Part shown: piece by piece, positions 7,179-15,352 of the stretch
How the letters are laid out: every line of letters starts with the position of its first letter
Numbering within the stretch: position 1 is the stretch's first letter
Translations under genes and position numbers: made by a program
The notes under the pieces: model-generated
The model's database searches: none
What the model saw: only the letters and a program-made list of their open reading frames with translations
Told to the model about the DNA's origin: nothing
NCBI GenBank assembly: GCA_945861535.1
Contig: CAMAUZ010000003.1
Span: 1 to 64,000, forward strand
Direction of reading: 5' to 3'
Source: Akkermansia muciniphila
GTDB taxonomy: Bacteria > Verrucomicrobiota > Verrucomicrobiia > Limisphaerales > BJHT01
Length of the DNA: 64,000 nt

Positions 7179-7955
7179 CTACGCCAGTCGCACCGGGATC
7201 CCCCGCTGCGCCAGATGTTCCTTCACTTGGCGCACGGTGTAGGTGCCGTAATGAAAAATGCTCGCCGCCAGCACCGCATCCGCTTTGCCGGCGAGGAGAA
7301 CCTCCGCCATGTGCTCCACCGAACCGGCCCCGCCGCTGGCCACCACCGGCACGCCTACGGTCTCGCTCACGCGCCGCGTGATCGCGAGATCGAAGCCCGC
7401 CTTGGTGCCGTCAGCGTCGATGCTGTTCAGCACGATCTCGCCCGCCCCGAGCGCGACCGCGCGCTGCGCCCATTCGAGCGCGTCGAGGCCCGTCGCCTTG
7501 CGCCCGCCGTGGGAGAACACCTCCCAGCGCCCCGGCGCGACCCGCTTGCAATCAATCGACACCACGATGCACTGGCTCCCGAACTTTTCCGCGCCGGCGC
7601 GAATCAGATCCGGCGTCGCCAGCGCCGACGAGTTGATGCTCGTCTTGTCCGCGCCCGCCTTGAGCATCACGCTCATGTCCGCCACCGCGCGGATGCCGCC
7701 GCCCACGGTCAAGGGCATGAAACACTGATCCGCCACGCGCTGAATCACCTCGACCATCGAGGCCCGCCCGTGCGCGCTGGCGGTGATGTCGAAGAAGACC
7801 ATTTCATCCGCGCCCTGCTCGTTGTAGCGCAGCGCCAGCGCCACGGGATCGCCGACGTTGCGCAGTTCGCCCGCCTCGGCCTTGCCGAATTGCACACCGC
7901 GGGTGACCTGTCCGTCGTGGACGTCGAGACACGGGATGACACGTTTGGCCAGCAT
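7179..7955 (-). CDS. hisF: Imidazole glycerol phosphate synthase cyclase subunit
   Basis: 258 residues, full length. HisF converts PRFAR with ammonia from HisH into imidazole glycerol phosphate and AICAR (histidine biosynthesis). [12 protein letters not shown] carries catalytic Asp11; IVVSIDCKR carries the second catalytic aspartate (Asp135). [12 protein letters not shown] and [13 protein letters not shown] are the phosphate-binding loops of the (beta/alpha)8 barrel. No other his gene is visible nearby, so histidine genes are scattered. Confidence 0.97.
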   Translation of the reverse strand: MLAKRVIPCLDVHDGQVTRGVQFGKAEAGELRNVGDPVALALRYNEQGADEMVFFDITASAHGRASMVEVIQRVADQCFMPLTVGGGIRAVADMSVMLKAGADKTSINSSALATPDLIRAGAEKFGSQCIVVSIDCKRVAPGRWEVFSHGGRKATGLDALEWAQRAVALGAGEIVLNSIDADGTKAGFDLAITRRVSETVGVPVVASGGAGSVEHMAEVLLAGKADAVLAASIFHYGTYTVRQVKEHLAQRGIPVRLA

Positions 7956-8148
7956 GATGATTAGTGCGCCGCGTCGCTCATTTTCGCGACGGAAGCCCGC
8001 GCATTAAGCCGTCGGCCCCTGCGGAAAGCAACTGCCCGGAGCGCTCGTGGCGAATGCGCCGCACGCGCCGGGCCTTCGTTTCCATTGGTGCCAGACGGTA
8101 CCGCTTCGAGCGTGTTTGAAAAGTCGCTTGAGCCGAAGGGACCGGGTC

Positions 8149-8213
8149 TGGAGTTCCGCGTTTACGCGGCCCGCTGGTCCAGTCCGCCCGAACCGCGTAA
8201 ACGCGGAACTCCC
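8149..8213. repeat. Hairpin repeat with GGAGTTCCGCGTTTACGCGG arms
   Basis: The left arm GGAGTTCCGCGTTTACGCGG pairs with CCGCGTAAACGCGGAACTCC. A related unit with CCTTTAGGCGG and GGCTAAAGCCGGAACTCC arms is at 22681-22782. The gap 7956-8321 holds nothing else recognisable. Confidence 0.75.
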
Positions 8214-8321
8214 AACCGGGGTTTTCAAACCGGCTCTCAGTGTTTTTCTCCCGCGTGTCACGGTCGTGTTCGGAATCAAGGTTGAACCCCCCGCCCTCGC
8301 CGGACTAAAACCTCCCCGCGC

Positions 8322-9545
8322 ATGAAACCCGGATTGCAGATCGGCCAGCAGGGCGAGTTGGTGTGGATCGTGGATCCGATCCATACCATCACGCTCGGCC
8401 TCGCGACGGCCACACAGGTCACCGTGTTCTCCACGCCGAGCATGATCATGCTTATGGAACGAGCCGCGCGCGAAGCCCTCCGCCCCTACCTCGAACCCGG
8501 CGAGGAAACCGTCGGCGTCGAAGTCAGTTGCGAGCATCTCGCGGGCGCGCCGCTCGGCGCGACCGTGCGCGGCGTGGCCACCATCACCGGCCTCGCGAAA
8601 CGCCGCGTTTCCTTCGACATCGCGGCCTATCACGGCGATCGCCTGCTCGGACGCGGACGCCACACCCGCGCGATCGCGCGAGTCGAACGCCTGCTCCAAA
8701 ATCTCCGCCAAATCGCCCCCAACCCCGGAGCCTCCATGAACATCCGCGCCAACTCCGGCGAACTCCCGCCGTTCGCCACACTCGCCGTCGCCGTCTCCGC
8801 CAAGGTCGCCACCGTCACCCTCAACCGCCCGAAGTCCCTCAACGCCGTGGACACGCAGATGACCACCGACCTCGAGCAGTTCGTCGCGTGGCTCACCGGC
8901 CATCCCGAGGACGTCCGCGTCGTGATCCTCACCGGCGCCGGCCCGGCCTTCTGCGCGGGTGACGATGTGAAGGAACTCGGCACCCTCGCGCTCGACGACG
9001 CGCGCGCGCTCAGTCTGCGCCAGGCCCAGCTTTACCTCGCCTTCGAGTCCCTGCCGCAGCCGCTCATCGCCGCGGTGAACGGCCCCGCGCTCGGCGCTGG
9101 TTGCGTCTGCGCCTACTCGTGCGATTTCCGTATCGCGTCGCACGCCGCCGCGTTTGGCATGCCCGAGATCAAGCTCGGCTGGACGCCCGGCTACGGCCTC
9201 GCGCAACTCACCGCCCTCATCGGCAAGGCCCGCGCGCTCGAACTCTGCCTCACCGGCCGCACGCTCACCGCGCGCGAGGCCCACGACTGGGGCCTCGTCA
9301 ACGAACTCGCCGCCGGTTCGCAACTCCTCGAACGCGCCCGCAAGCTCGCCGCGCAGCTCCTGCAAATGCCCGCTCTCGCCCTCCGCGAAACCAAACGCGT
9401 CCTCCACGCCGACGAAGGCCCGCAATCCAAAACCGCTCACCGCCTCGACACCGACGCCTACCTCCGCTGCCTCGAATCCCCCGACGCCCGCGAAGGCATC
9501 GCCGCCTTCAGCGACAAACGCGCGCCGCGTTTTCAAGGGCGGTGA
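8322..9545 (+). CDS. FlK-like thioesterase fused to an enoyl-CoA hydratase/isomerase
   Basis: 407 residues with two domains. Residues 1-130 are a hot-dog thioesterase of the fluoroacetyl-CoA thioesterase (FlK) type: Thr38 (STPSM), Glu46 (MERAAREAL) and His72 (CEHLAGAP) keep the spacing of the FlK triad Thr42/Glu50/His76. Residues about 145-405 are a crotonase: AFCAGDDVKEL and GPALGAGCVCAY form the oxyanion hole. The second hydratase glutamate is kept (GMPEIKLG), but the first, in GCE-type motifs, is Val here, so plain hydratase chemistry is doubtful. The fusion suggests that an acyl-CoA is rearranged and then released as free acid. It stands alone. Confidence 0.85.
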   Translation: MKPGLQIGQQGELVWIVDPIHTITLGLATATQVTVFSTPSMIMLMERAAREALRPYLEPGEETVGVEVSCEHLAGAPLGATVRGVATITGLAKRRVSFDIAAYHGDRLLGRGRHTRAIARVERLLQNLRQIAPNPGASMNIRANSGELPPFATLAVAVSAKVATVTLNRPKSLNAVDTQMTTDLEQFVAWLTGHPEDVRVVILTGAGPAFCAGDDVKELGTLALDDARALSLRQAQLYLAFESLPQPLIAAVNGPALGAGCVCAYSCDFRIASHAAAFGMPEIKLGWTPGYGLAQLTALIGKARALELCLTGRTLTAREAHDWGLVNELAAGSQLLERARKLAAQLLQMPALALRETKRVLHADEGPQSKTAHRLDTDAYLRCLESPDAREGIAAFSDKRAPRFQGR

Positions 9546-9689
9546 ACGGTAGTTGCGGAGAAGTTGCGGCGCAAAAATCCTGGTAGGGACGCGTTGCGCG
9601 CGTCCCCACCTTTTCCCAGTCCTGGGCGCTTGCTCCGAAATCTGACATGCCTGCTTTGGGTCGCTCACCACGCCCCGGTGAGGCGTCCC

Positions 9690-9902
9690 GTGCCGGAGGC
9701 ACGCCTGGAGTTTGGACATTTTTTGAGGAGCGCGGGCGGTCCCCGCCCGCAGCGGCAGCGAATTCGCAAAGGTGCCGGGGTATTTCCCGGGCGTCCTCCC
9801 GTGGGCGCACGCGCTGCGACCGGGGACCGGTCGCGCTCCGGCGGTGGCGCGCGGGTCGCGGCCGGACGAAAATGTCCAAACTCCAGCCGTGCCGGAGGCA
9901 CG
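9690..9902. repeat. Inverted repeat with TGCCGGAGGCACGCCTGGAG ends
   Basis: The left arm runs TGCCGGAGGCACGCCTGGAG then TTTGGACATTTT; the right arm reads AAAATGTCCAAACTCCAG then CCGTGCCGGAGGCAC. The interior repeats CGCGGGCGG and its complement. It looks like a non-coding element with about 30-nt ends. Confidence 0.65.
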
Positions 9903-9909
9903 CAAAGAA

Positions 9910-10130
9910 ATTAGCCGGTGGTGAAGCGCAGCGGAACCACCGGATAGGCTCCCAAGAAACTCGTGCGCCCCGGCGGGGCGCGAGAAGGCCGCAGACTTAC
10001 CGACTCATGCCGAGCCGTGGCAAGTTTGCGGCACTCAAGCGGTTTCACCTCTCTCTCTCGCCCCGCCGGGGCGCAGGCCCTCGGGGAGGCGTTTGTCCGG
10101 TGGTTCCGCTGCGCTTCACCACCGGCTAAT
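9910..10130. repeat. MITE-like element with perfect 35-nt inverted ends
   Basis: The left end 9910-9944 (ATTAGCCGGTGGTGAAGCGC onward) is the exact reverse complement of 10096-10130. A second inner pair is CGCCCCGGCGGGGCGCGAGA and TCGCCCCGCCGGGGCGC. No coding frame is shared between copies. A perfect match over 35 nt suggests recent movement or gene conversion. Confidence 0.75.
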
Positions 10131-10197
10131 CTCTTGGATGCCGCTGGCATCCTCTGAAGCGGATCACTGAATCTTTCTTACGAACTGGCGTGCGCCC

Positions 10198-12336
10198 TCA
10201 CTTGCTCCCAAGCTTCGTCACGTCTTCCGCGTTCAGCGCGCGATTGAAAACAGCGATCTCGTCGAGGCGACCTTCCCAGTTGGAATCGTTGTCGCTGCGG
10301 CCGCCGAAGAAGCATTGCTCGAAGGCGGCGGGGAAATTGGCGGGCGCGGTGGTTTCCAATTCGAGCTGGCCGTTGAGATAGGCACGCACGCTGTCGCCGT
10401 CGCGGACGAGAACGACGTGCTGCCATTGCCAGCGGGGGATTTCCGTTTTGCCAGCGACGACAGTTTTCGCACTGTCGCCGTGGAGGAAGATGAGCTTGCC
10501 CGTGTGCTGGTTCGTGCCACCGATGCCGAGGTGATCGCCCGCCGCGCCGAGGCCGTGGTCGTGGTCACGCGAGAAGAGCCAGCCGCTCACGTCGCGGGCG
10601 GTGTTCGGCATTCCGTTCCACAGCCACAGCGAAACGGAGTAACGGTCGCCGAGTGACGGCAGGCGCGCGCGGACTCGTCCGCCGACAAAATGCGGGGCGC
10701 GATTTTTTTCCGCCGCCTCGCAGAAGACCGCCGAGCGCGGGCCTTCGAGATAGAACGTGATGCCGGGTTCGTAGGTCGCGTCGTGCGCGTGGCCGGTGGC
10801 GTCGGCGGCATGCGGGCCGGTGAATTCGTTCAAGCGCCAGTAGGCCGCGGGCTGGAGCGCGAGCACGCCGCGCGCGGCGGGGCCGTCGGTGAGCTTCCAC
10901 GCGCGCCGCGGCTTCCCGGCGACTTGCTCCAGCAGATGGATGGCGGCCTCGGCGATCTTCGGCTCGGCCATGACTTCGAGACCGGCGGAGCGCGCGGCCC
11001 AGGTGTTGTAGCCGCCGAAGGGATATTGCTCGGGCGGCGGGATGTAGCCGTCACCGCCGTTGGCCAACTCGATGACCATCGTGTTCGGGAGCGGGCTGGC
11101 GGCCTTTATTTTCAAGCCCGTGACCGCGTAGGTCTCGCACGGCGTGGTGGCGATGGCGATGTCCCCGAGGCGGAGGGCTTGCACGACGATCTCGGTCTGT
11201 TGCGCCTCGTGCAGCAGAATCTGTTCGCGCGCGTAAATTTCCGGCGTGGTCTTGACGAGGCGGTTGGTGACGCCGGCCATGATGCGGCGCGACCATTCGA
11301 GGCGTTGCTGGTCGGGCACGCGATATTTCAAAACCATGCGGCGCTCGGCCATCGCGAGGTCGGCGTCGGCGCGATGCGCGAGGCCGGTGAGGGCTTTCTG
11401 CGCGAGGTCGAGCAGGCCGTTGGCGTATTGGTCGATGGTGGGCTTGGGGCGGTCCTTTTCCGGGATGGTGTAATCGACGCGATAAATGTCGCCGCTGCAG
11501 CCGTGCGACATGAGACCGACGAAGGCGGGCTTCCCCGCGACGGGCGAGGGCGCGAGGCGCGTCTTCAAGCCCTCGGCGAACAGCCCGAAGTAATCGGCGC
11601 TGATGTCCGCGTCGCCGAAATAGTGCATCGAAAAATTGCCCAGCACCGCGAGTGGACGCCCGTCGCGCGCCTGAATCGAGATGAGCGCAAGGTCGGGATC
11701 TTTCGGTCCGGCCTCACCGGTGACATCGTCCCAAACGCGGCCAGCGTGCATGTTGGCGCGGATGTTCTTGTTGCCGAAGGGATCTTCCGCGAGCCGGTCC
11801 GGGCGGCGAATCCACTGCCGCAGCGCGGTGAAATCAGCCGCGTCGATTTTCGCGAAACCGACGCGGGCGGGTTCGAGATTGGCCCGCGCCGCGGCGATGG
11901 CCTCGACGAGTTTGTCGCGCAGGAACGGCACGTAACGCGGGTCGGCATCCGTGCCCAGACAACCCATCGACGCCGGCGCACTGTGCGCGTGCGTCGCGGA
12001 AATGAGGATGCGATCGGCGGCAATGCCCGTCCGTTTGGCCGCGAGCGCCTTGGCCTCATCCAGCAACGCGCGCCCCATCATGCAACTGTCCACGACCACA
12101 ATCGCGACGCGGGTCTTGTCATCGGCGAGCACGATGGCGCGGGCGTTGACCGCGGTTTTGATTTTCGCACCCGACCGGCTGGTCATGCCGCCGTTGACGA
12201 AGACCGGGAGGATGTCGCCGGGCGGTGTGACGTCGATGACCGCGGCCCCGGCCTGGAAGTCGGCGCGGGCGCGGAGGGGAGCACCGGCGAGGGCAATGAC
12301 GGCGGCGATTAGCGCGGCGAGTGGGCGGGTGTGCAT
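10198..12336 (-). CDS. Exported neutral/alkaline ceramidase-like protein with a C-terminal LamG domain
   Basis: 712 residues from the ATG at 12336, which opens a signal peptide (MHTRPLAALIAAVIALAGAP); the frame extends upstream without one. Residues about 25-470 resemble the ceramidase-like family common in planctomycetes and Verrucomicrobia: GAAVIDVTPPGDILP, ILISATHAHSAP (metal histidines), GNFSMHYFGDADISADYFG and FVGLMSHGCSGDIYR. Residues about 520-710 are a LamG/concanavalin jelly roll (AAYWRLNEF, RYSVSLWLWNGMP, HVVLVRDGDSVRAYLNGQLE, DEIAVFNRAL), probably carbohydrate binding. The substrate is unknown; lipid amides or sugar esters are possible. Confidence 0.8.
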   Translation of the reverse strand: MHTRPLAALIAAVIALAGAPLRARADFQAGAAVIDVTPPGDILPVFVNGGMTSRSGAKIKTAVNARAIVLADDKTRVAIVVVDSCMMGRALLDEAKALAAKRTGIAADRILISATHAHSAPASMGCLGTDADPRYVPFLRDKLVEAIAAARANLEPARVGFAKIDAADFTALRQWIRRPDRLAEDPFGNKNIRANMHAGRVWDDVTGEAGPKDPDLALISIQARDGRPLAVLGNFSMHYFGDADISADYFGLFAEGLKTRLAPSPVAGKPAFVGLMSHGCSGDIYRVDYTIPEKDRPKPTIDQYANGLLDLAQKALTGLAHRADADLAMAERRMVLKYRVPDQQRLEWSRRIMAGVTNRLVKTTPEIYAREQILLHEAQQTEIVVQALRLGDIAIATTPCETYAVTGLKIKAASPLPNTMVIELANGGDGYIPPPEQYPFGGYNTWAARSAGLEVMAEPKIAEAAIHLLEQVAGKPRRAWKLTDGPAARGVLALQPAAYWRLNEFTGPHAADATGHAHDATYEPGITFYLEGPRSAVFCEAAEKNRAPHFVGGRVRARLPSLGDRYSVSLWLWNGMPNTARDVSGWLFSRDHDHGLGAAGDHLGIGGTNQHTGKLIFLHGDSAKTVVAGKTEIPRWQWQHVVLVRDGDSVRAYLNGQLELETTAPANFPAAFEQCFFGGRSDNDSNWEGRLDEIAVFNRALNAEDVTKLGSK

Positions 12337-12399
12337 GGCGAGCGAGGTGAACTGCAGGACATAGTGACTGACCGGCATCGGTGCGATGCGCGGCGCTGC

Positions 12400-12624
12400 C
12401 TATTGTTTAACAAACGGACCACTGAAGACCCGCTGGACCGGGCAACCCTCAATCGAGTCAGGAATAACCGCCGTCTTCGCCGACTGACTGCCGTCAAGAT
12501 GGATGGCTAACAGAAAACTCCCGTTCTCCCCCCGCTCGACGCCGACGCCACACACCCCGAGCTGCTGGAGCAGCCGCCCAGAGTATTTGCGTTTGATTTC
12601 CCGAACTTGTTGCTCAGAAGCCAT
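12400..12624 (-). CDS. Small hypothetical protein
   Basis: 74 residues from the ATG at 12624; a GTG two codons upstream is an alternative. The layout GVCGVGVERGENGSFLLAI followed by IPDSIEGCPVQRVFSGP resembles the short N-terminal domain seen before trypsin-like proteases, where xxLPxxxEGVPVxxxxxGP is common, but no protease follows. It may be a stand-alone version. Function unknown. Confidence 0.45.
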   Translation of the reverse strand: MASEQQVREIKRKYSGRLLQQLGVCGVGVERGENGSFLLAIHLDGSQSAKTAVIPDSIEGCPVQRVFSGPFVKQ

Positions 12625-12719
12625 GGTCACGGACCGTATCTCACGTTCATGCCAGCGTCACCTTCAAAGCCCGGAGCACCTCGCCGATCTGATTGGCGAT
12701 CGTGTGCGCCGTTTCGCTC

Positions 12720-13148
12720 TCACACCGCCTGTCGTTGGGCCAGATATTCCTCGGGGGACATCACCGGCAGCCGACTCGCCGCATAGTCTGTCTTGTTGCG
12801 TGTGATGATTATCTGCACGCCGCCCTCCGACTGAGCCGAGAAATACTGGATGGCGTCCTCGAAATCGCCGAAGCCCGAGCCAAGGGCGGCTTGAATCTCT
12901 TTTTCGCCGACCGCGACGGTCTTGGTGATCCGCTTCAACTTGGCGAGCAAGGCCAGTGTCTCCGCGTGCGTGCGGCCATTGCGGCGCAGGTAATAAAGAT
13001 GGCTGAACGAAAGCGAGGACAGGCACGCCTCCACCTCCTGCACTTCCGCCAGACCCAGCAGGCGATGGGCGTGTTCCGCATAGGGTTGGCGGTCGGCCAG
13101 ATGGTCCAACGCCACATCCGTATCGAGGAACAGCTTATCCTTCGCCAT
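12720..13148 (-). CDS. PIN-domain ribonuclease toxin
   Basis: 142 residues with the PIN pattern: KLFLDTDVALDHLADR supplies the first acidic residue (Asp9), LAEVQEVEACLSSLSFSHL the second region, and GDFEDAIQYFSA the downstream acidic cluster; TRNKTDYAAS and VMSPEEYL are the usual end. VapC-type PIN proteins cleave specific RNAs. It overlaps the upstream antitoxin by 14 nt (13135-13148), so the order is antitoxin then toxin on the minus strand. Confidence 0.88.
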   Translation of the reverse strand: MAKDKLFLDTDVALDHLADRQPYAEHAHRLLGLAEVQEVEACLSSLSFSHLYYLRRNGRTHAETLALLAKLKRITKTVAVGEKEIQAALGSGFGDFEDAIQYFSAQSEGGVQIIITRNKTDYAASRLPVMSPEEYLAQRQAV

Positions 13149-13389
13149 ACTTCTTCCGCAGCTCTCCCACGATCAACTCACGGTAGTTCGTTTCCGGCGG
13201 GAGTCGGAGAGTGCCGCGCAATTCATCCGTGACGGGCGTCTGACCGGCCTGGCTGACGCGCCAGTTTTGAGCCATGACACCCAACTGCCGCTGCACGATC
13301 TCCGGCAACGTCATTTGATGCGCCCGCGCTTCCTGCTCGGCGAAATCCAAAACCTCGGCATCCAACTGCACAGTTAATGTGGCGATCAT
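13135..13389 (-). CDS. Antitoxin partner of the PIN toxin
   Basis: 84 residues from the ATG at 13389. This start is chosen because a -35/-10 pair sits directly before it and because the upstream in-frame sequence is a Pro-rich translation of that promoter. MIATLTVQLDAEVLDFAEQ followed by AHQMTLPEIVQRQL has the strand-helix-helix order of ribbon-helix-helix repressors; the acidic/basic tail LIVGELRKKYGEG would wrap the toxin. Confidence 0.75.
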   Translation of the reverse strand: MIATLTVQLDAEVLDFAEQEARAHQMTLPEIVQRQLGVMAQNWRVSQAGQTPVTDELRGTLRLPPETNYRELIVGELRKKYGEG

Positions 13390-13396
13390 AGGTGGA

Positions 13397-13425
13397 ATGT
13401 TAGGTGGCGTGCTAGGCGGCGTCAA
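13397..13425 (-). promoter_or_regulatory. Promoter of the PIN module, leaderless layout
   Basis: On the minus strand TTGACG (13425-13420), a 17-nt spacer and TAACAT (13402-13397) stand 7 nt before the ATG. The spacer (CCGCCTAGCACGCCACC) is nearly the same as the one before hicB module 3, so both may bind the same regulator or descend from the same promoter. Confidence 0.65.
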
Positions 13426-13593
13426 CGGCGCGGGCGGGAGTGGACGCGGTGCAGGCATAGCCGCACTCTCGGACACGCATCTCCGCCACTACCGGACAGG
13501 TGGTGTGTCAATTTCCGAATGGCAAAACAATTAGGACCGCGCCCTTTCAACCTGACGCGAGAGGAGATACCAGCCCTGTTCGAGCGAACTGAG

Positions 13594-13809
13594 TCAGAGA
13601 TTCTCCAACAGTTCTTCCAATGTGATGTCCGCTTGTTTGAGGATCGACTGCAACGTCTTGGGGCGAATCTCCCGGTGCATCGGTACGCAGGGATGCAACC
13701 CGCCCTTGGCATAGTGACAGTGGGAACCCGTCTGCCGTTGAAACACAAAGCCGAGCCGTTTCAAGGCTCGGCAGACTTCCTCGCCGGAGAGGTCGCGCGG
13801 CAATTTCAT
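13594..13809 (-). CDS. hicA: HicA-like mRNA interferase toxin, module 3
   Basis: 71 residues. ALKRLGFVFQRQTGSHCHY contains the conserved Gly-Ser-His (His30), and CVPMHREIRPKTLQSILKQ matches the end of module 1 (VIPMHREVALGTL). It overlaps hicB by 4 nt (13806-13809) and is transcribed leftward, behind the PIN module on the same strand. Confidence 0.87.
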   Translation of the reverse strand: MKLPRDLSGEEVCRALKRLGFVFQRQTGSHCHYAKGGLHPCVPMHREIRPKTLQSILKQADITLEELLENL

Positions 13810-14018
13810 GCGGCGGCCAGCACGGGGTCTTGGGCAAAGTGCATCCGAATGGGCCAGCGCAATTGCGGGGCACCCTCCTCGAACCGGCAGCGCACCAAGT
13901 CACGAATCATGGCCGGCAGCGTGTCGAGTGACTCTGCCTGCGTGGCCATCTCCGGTTCGTGGCAAGTGGCCACGAACCATTCCCCGTCCTGCTCCACGTG
14001 AAATTGCAGTGTTTGCAT
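13806..14018 (-). CDS. hicB: HicB-like antitoxin, module 3
   Basis: 70 residues: LQFHVEQDGEWFVATCHEPE followed by MATQAESLDTLPAMIRDLVR is the HicB core with the conserved acidic strand. Its C-terminus parallels module 2. It is the first gene of the operon and starts 6 nt behind a -10 hexamer, so the mRNA probably begins at the AUG. Confidence 0.82.
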   Translation of the reverse strand: MQTLQFHVEQDGEWFVATCHEPEMATQAESLDTLPAMIRDLVRCRFEEGAPQLRWPIRMHFAQDPVLAAA

Positions 14019-14024
14019 GGCGGG

Positions 14025-14053
14025 ATGCTAGGTGGCCCGCTGGGTGGCGTCAA
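14025..14053 (-). promoter_or_regulatory. Promoter of hicBA module 3, leaderless layout
   Basis: On the minus strand TTGACG (14053-14048), a 17-nt spacer and TAGCAT (14030-14025) lie 6 nt before the ATG at 14018. The sequence from the -35 to the ATG is about three-quarters identical to that of the PIN module. Confidence 0.65.
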
Positions 14054-14140
14054 CGGCGCGGGGCAGAAGCGGATGCGGGCGGGCGCATCTTACCCGTGAC
14101 TATGCCGCCGGAGCCCGGCCTTCAGAGCTTGCGTGAAAAC

Positions 14141-14216
14141 GTAGCCGCCGACATGAGAAGGCGGATGGAACTCATGCGAAATGCCGGGAAATCCGCCTCC
14201 TCACGTCGGCGGCTAC
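14141..14216. repeat. Hairpin repeat, GTAGCCGCCGACGTGAGGAG family, copy c
   Basis: The left arm is slightly diverged (GCCGACATGAGAAGGCGGA) and the right arm is consensus. GCGTGAAAAC precedes it as in copy a. It lies between the hicB promoter and the end of the LamG gene. Confidence 0.8.
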
Positions 14217-14236
14217 ACGGGCGGATCATTGCCGCA

Positions 14237-15103
14237 TCAGTAGAGTTCGCGGACGCCGGTTTTCAGGCCGTGGAGGAGTTTTACTTCGGCGGCGGTGAGA
14301 GGGCGGTTGAAGACGGCGAGGTCGTCCATGTGACCAACATAGGAGGCGCCGAGGACGAGGAGGACTTTGGCGGGGTCCCAGCCGAAGGTGAGGTCCCAGC
14401 CTTCGATGGCGCCTTGGAGTTGGCCGTTGAGATAGAGTTTGCCGGAGGGCTTTTTGGATTTGTCGTTGATGTTTTCGAGGGTGAAGACGGCGTGGGTCCA
14501 GGCTTCGCGGGAGAAGGGGGCGCGGGCGACTTCGACGGCCGGGCGTTTGGCCGCGGGGAGGTCGGCCCATTGCGCGCCGGTGGGATTCCAGATGTGGAAC
14601 AGCGGGCGGATGGCGTAGCGGAAGAGGCGCGGGGTTTCGTCTTTGGACCATTCGAGGAAGATGAAGCCTTTCTTGGTGTCATCGCCGATGATCTGGACGG
14701 GGTCGCAGTAGCCGGGGGCGAGGTCTTTGTCCGGGTCGAGCTTGAGCCAGACGGAGACGGTGGCGCTCCAGGTTTTGTCGTTGTAGTTGAGGACGTCGGG
14801 GCCTTTGAACTGCGGGTTGGATTTGCCTTTCTTGGTGAAGTGCAGGCCGCCACCGAAGCGGCCGCCGGTGGGGAGGAGTTTGATTTCGTCGTTGGCTTGG
14901 GCGGGGACGGTTTCCTTGCCGAGGCGGTAGTAGCAGGTTTTCTCGCCGCGGGAGAAGGTGGCGTTGAAGTCGGTGTCGAAGGGCGCGTGGAGGGTGAGGG
15001 CGCGACCGAGGTCGGCGGGGGTTTGGGCGGGGAGGGTAGGGACGGTGACGAGGGTGAGCGCGGTGAGGGACGCGAGGGAAGTGAGTTGTCGGAGGAGGCG
15101 CAT
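14237..15103 (-). CDS. Exported LamG-domain protein
   Basis: 288 residues from the ATG at 15103, which gives the signal peptide MRLLRQLTSLASLTALTLVT with cleavage near LPAQT; the frame runs on to 15325 without a better start. One LamG/concanavalin domain fills the mature protein: LTLHAPFDTDFNATFSRG, WSATVSVWLKLDPDKDL, THAVFTLENI, GKLYLNGQLQ and DDLAVFNRPLTAAEV. Such domains bind carbohydrates or act in adhesion. It sits beside the DUF1080 gene on the same strand, suggesting use of the same polysaccharide. Confidence 0.78.
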   Translation of the reverse strand: MRLLRQLTSLASLTALTLVTVPTLPAQTPADLGRALTLHAPFDTDFNATFSRGEKTCYYRLGKETVPAQANDEIKLLPTGGRFGGGLHFTKKGKSNPQFKGPDVLNYNDKTWSATVSVWLKLDPDKDLAPGYCDPVQIIGDDTKKGFIFLEWSKDETPRLFRYAIRPLFHIWNPTGAQWADLPAAKRPAVEVARAPFSREAWTHAVFTLENINDKSKKPSGKLYLNGQLQGAIEGWDLTFGWDPAKVLLVLGASYVGHMDDLAVFNRPLTAAEVKLLHGLKTGVRELY

Positions 15104-15254
15104 GGGTTGGGTGAGGGTTGTGGATTGAGGGTGGGAACAGCGTGAGCCGGATGGCGGTGAGGCGGTTGGCGAATGTGTCGGCATCGCAATTTCGGTTGGC
15201 TGTTCGGGGCGGAGTGTCGGGATTCTGAGGGCTGCCGGCAAGCGCGATGGTGAA

Positions 15255-15352
15255 CCACTAACCGGCACTAATAAATGCGGGGAAAAATGGGAAGGGGGAC
15301 TGAGGCTAGCTCCAAAGTTTTTCATTAGTGCCGGTTAGTGCGGGTCAGTGGT
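15255..15352. repeat. Inverted repeat with CACTAACCGGCACTAAT arms
   Basis: CACTAACCGGCACTAAT (15257-15273) is the exact reverse complement of 15324-15340. GTGAACCACTAA and TCAGTGGTGAAAA extend the ends. It lies between the LamG and DUF1080 genes. Confidence 0.65.

Larger units (their letters stand above)
9546..10197. other. Intergenic stretch made of nested inverted repeats
   Basis: No gene is supported in this 650-nt stretch. Two large inverted repeats sit side by side (9690-9902 and 9910-10130), and the remaining bases are GC-rich spacer. Confidence 0.6.

Noticed and set aside
8004-9905. A 633-residue minus-strand frame over the thioesterase-crotonase gene
   Set aside because: Its sequence is low complexity (Gly/Ala/Glu/Arg) and covers two repeats and one real gene in full; no motif is recognisable.
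9546-10197. Inverted repeats considered as the ends of an insertion sequence
   Set aside because: The space between the ends is only 140-180 nt and encodes no transposase.
10690-12312. A 540-residue plus-strand frame over the ceramidase-like gene
   Set aside because: Composition is typical of an antisense shadow, and the minus strand shows a signal peptide and a LamG domain.
12647-12718. Minus-strand frame ETAHTIANQIGEVLRALKV.. behind the PIN gene
   Set aside because: It reads like a protein end but has no start and overlaps the PIN stop; too short to support as a gene or a remnant.
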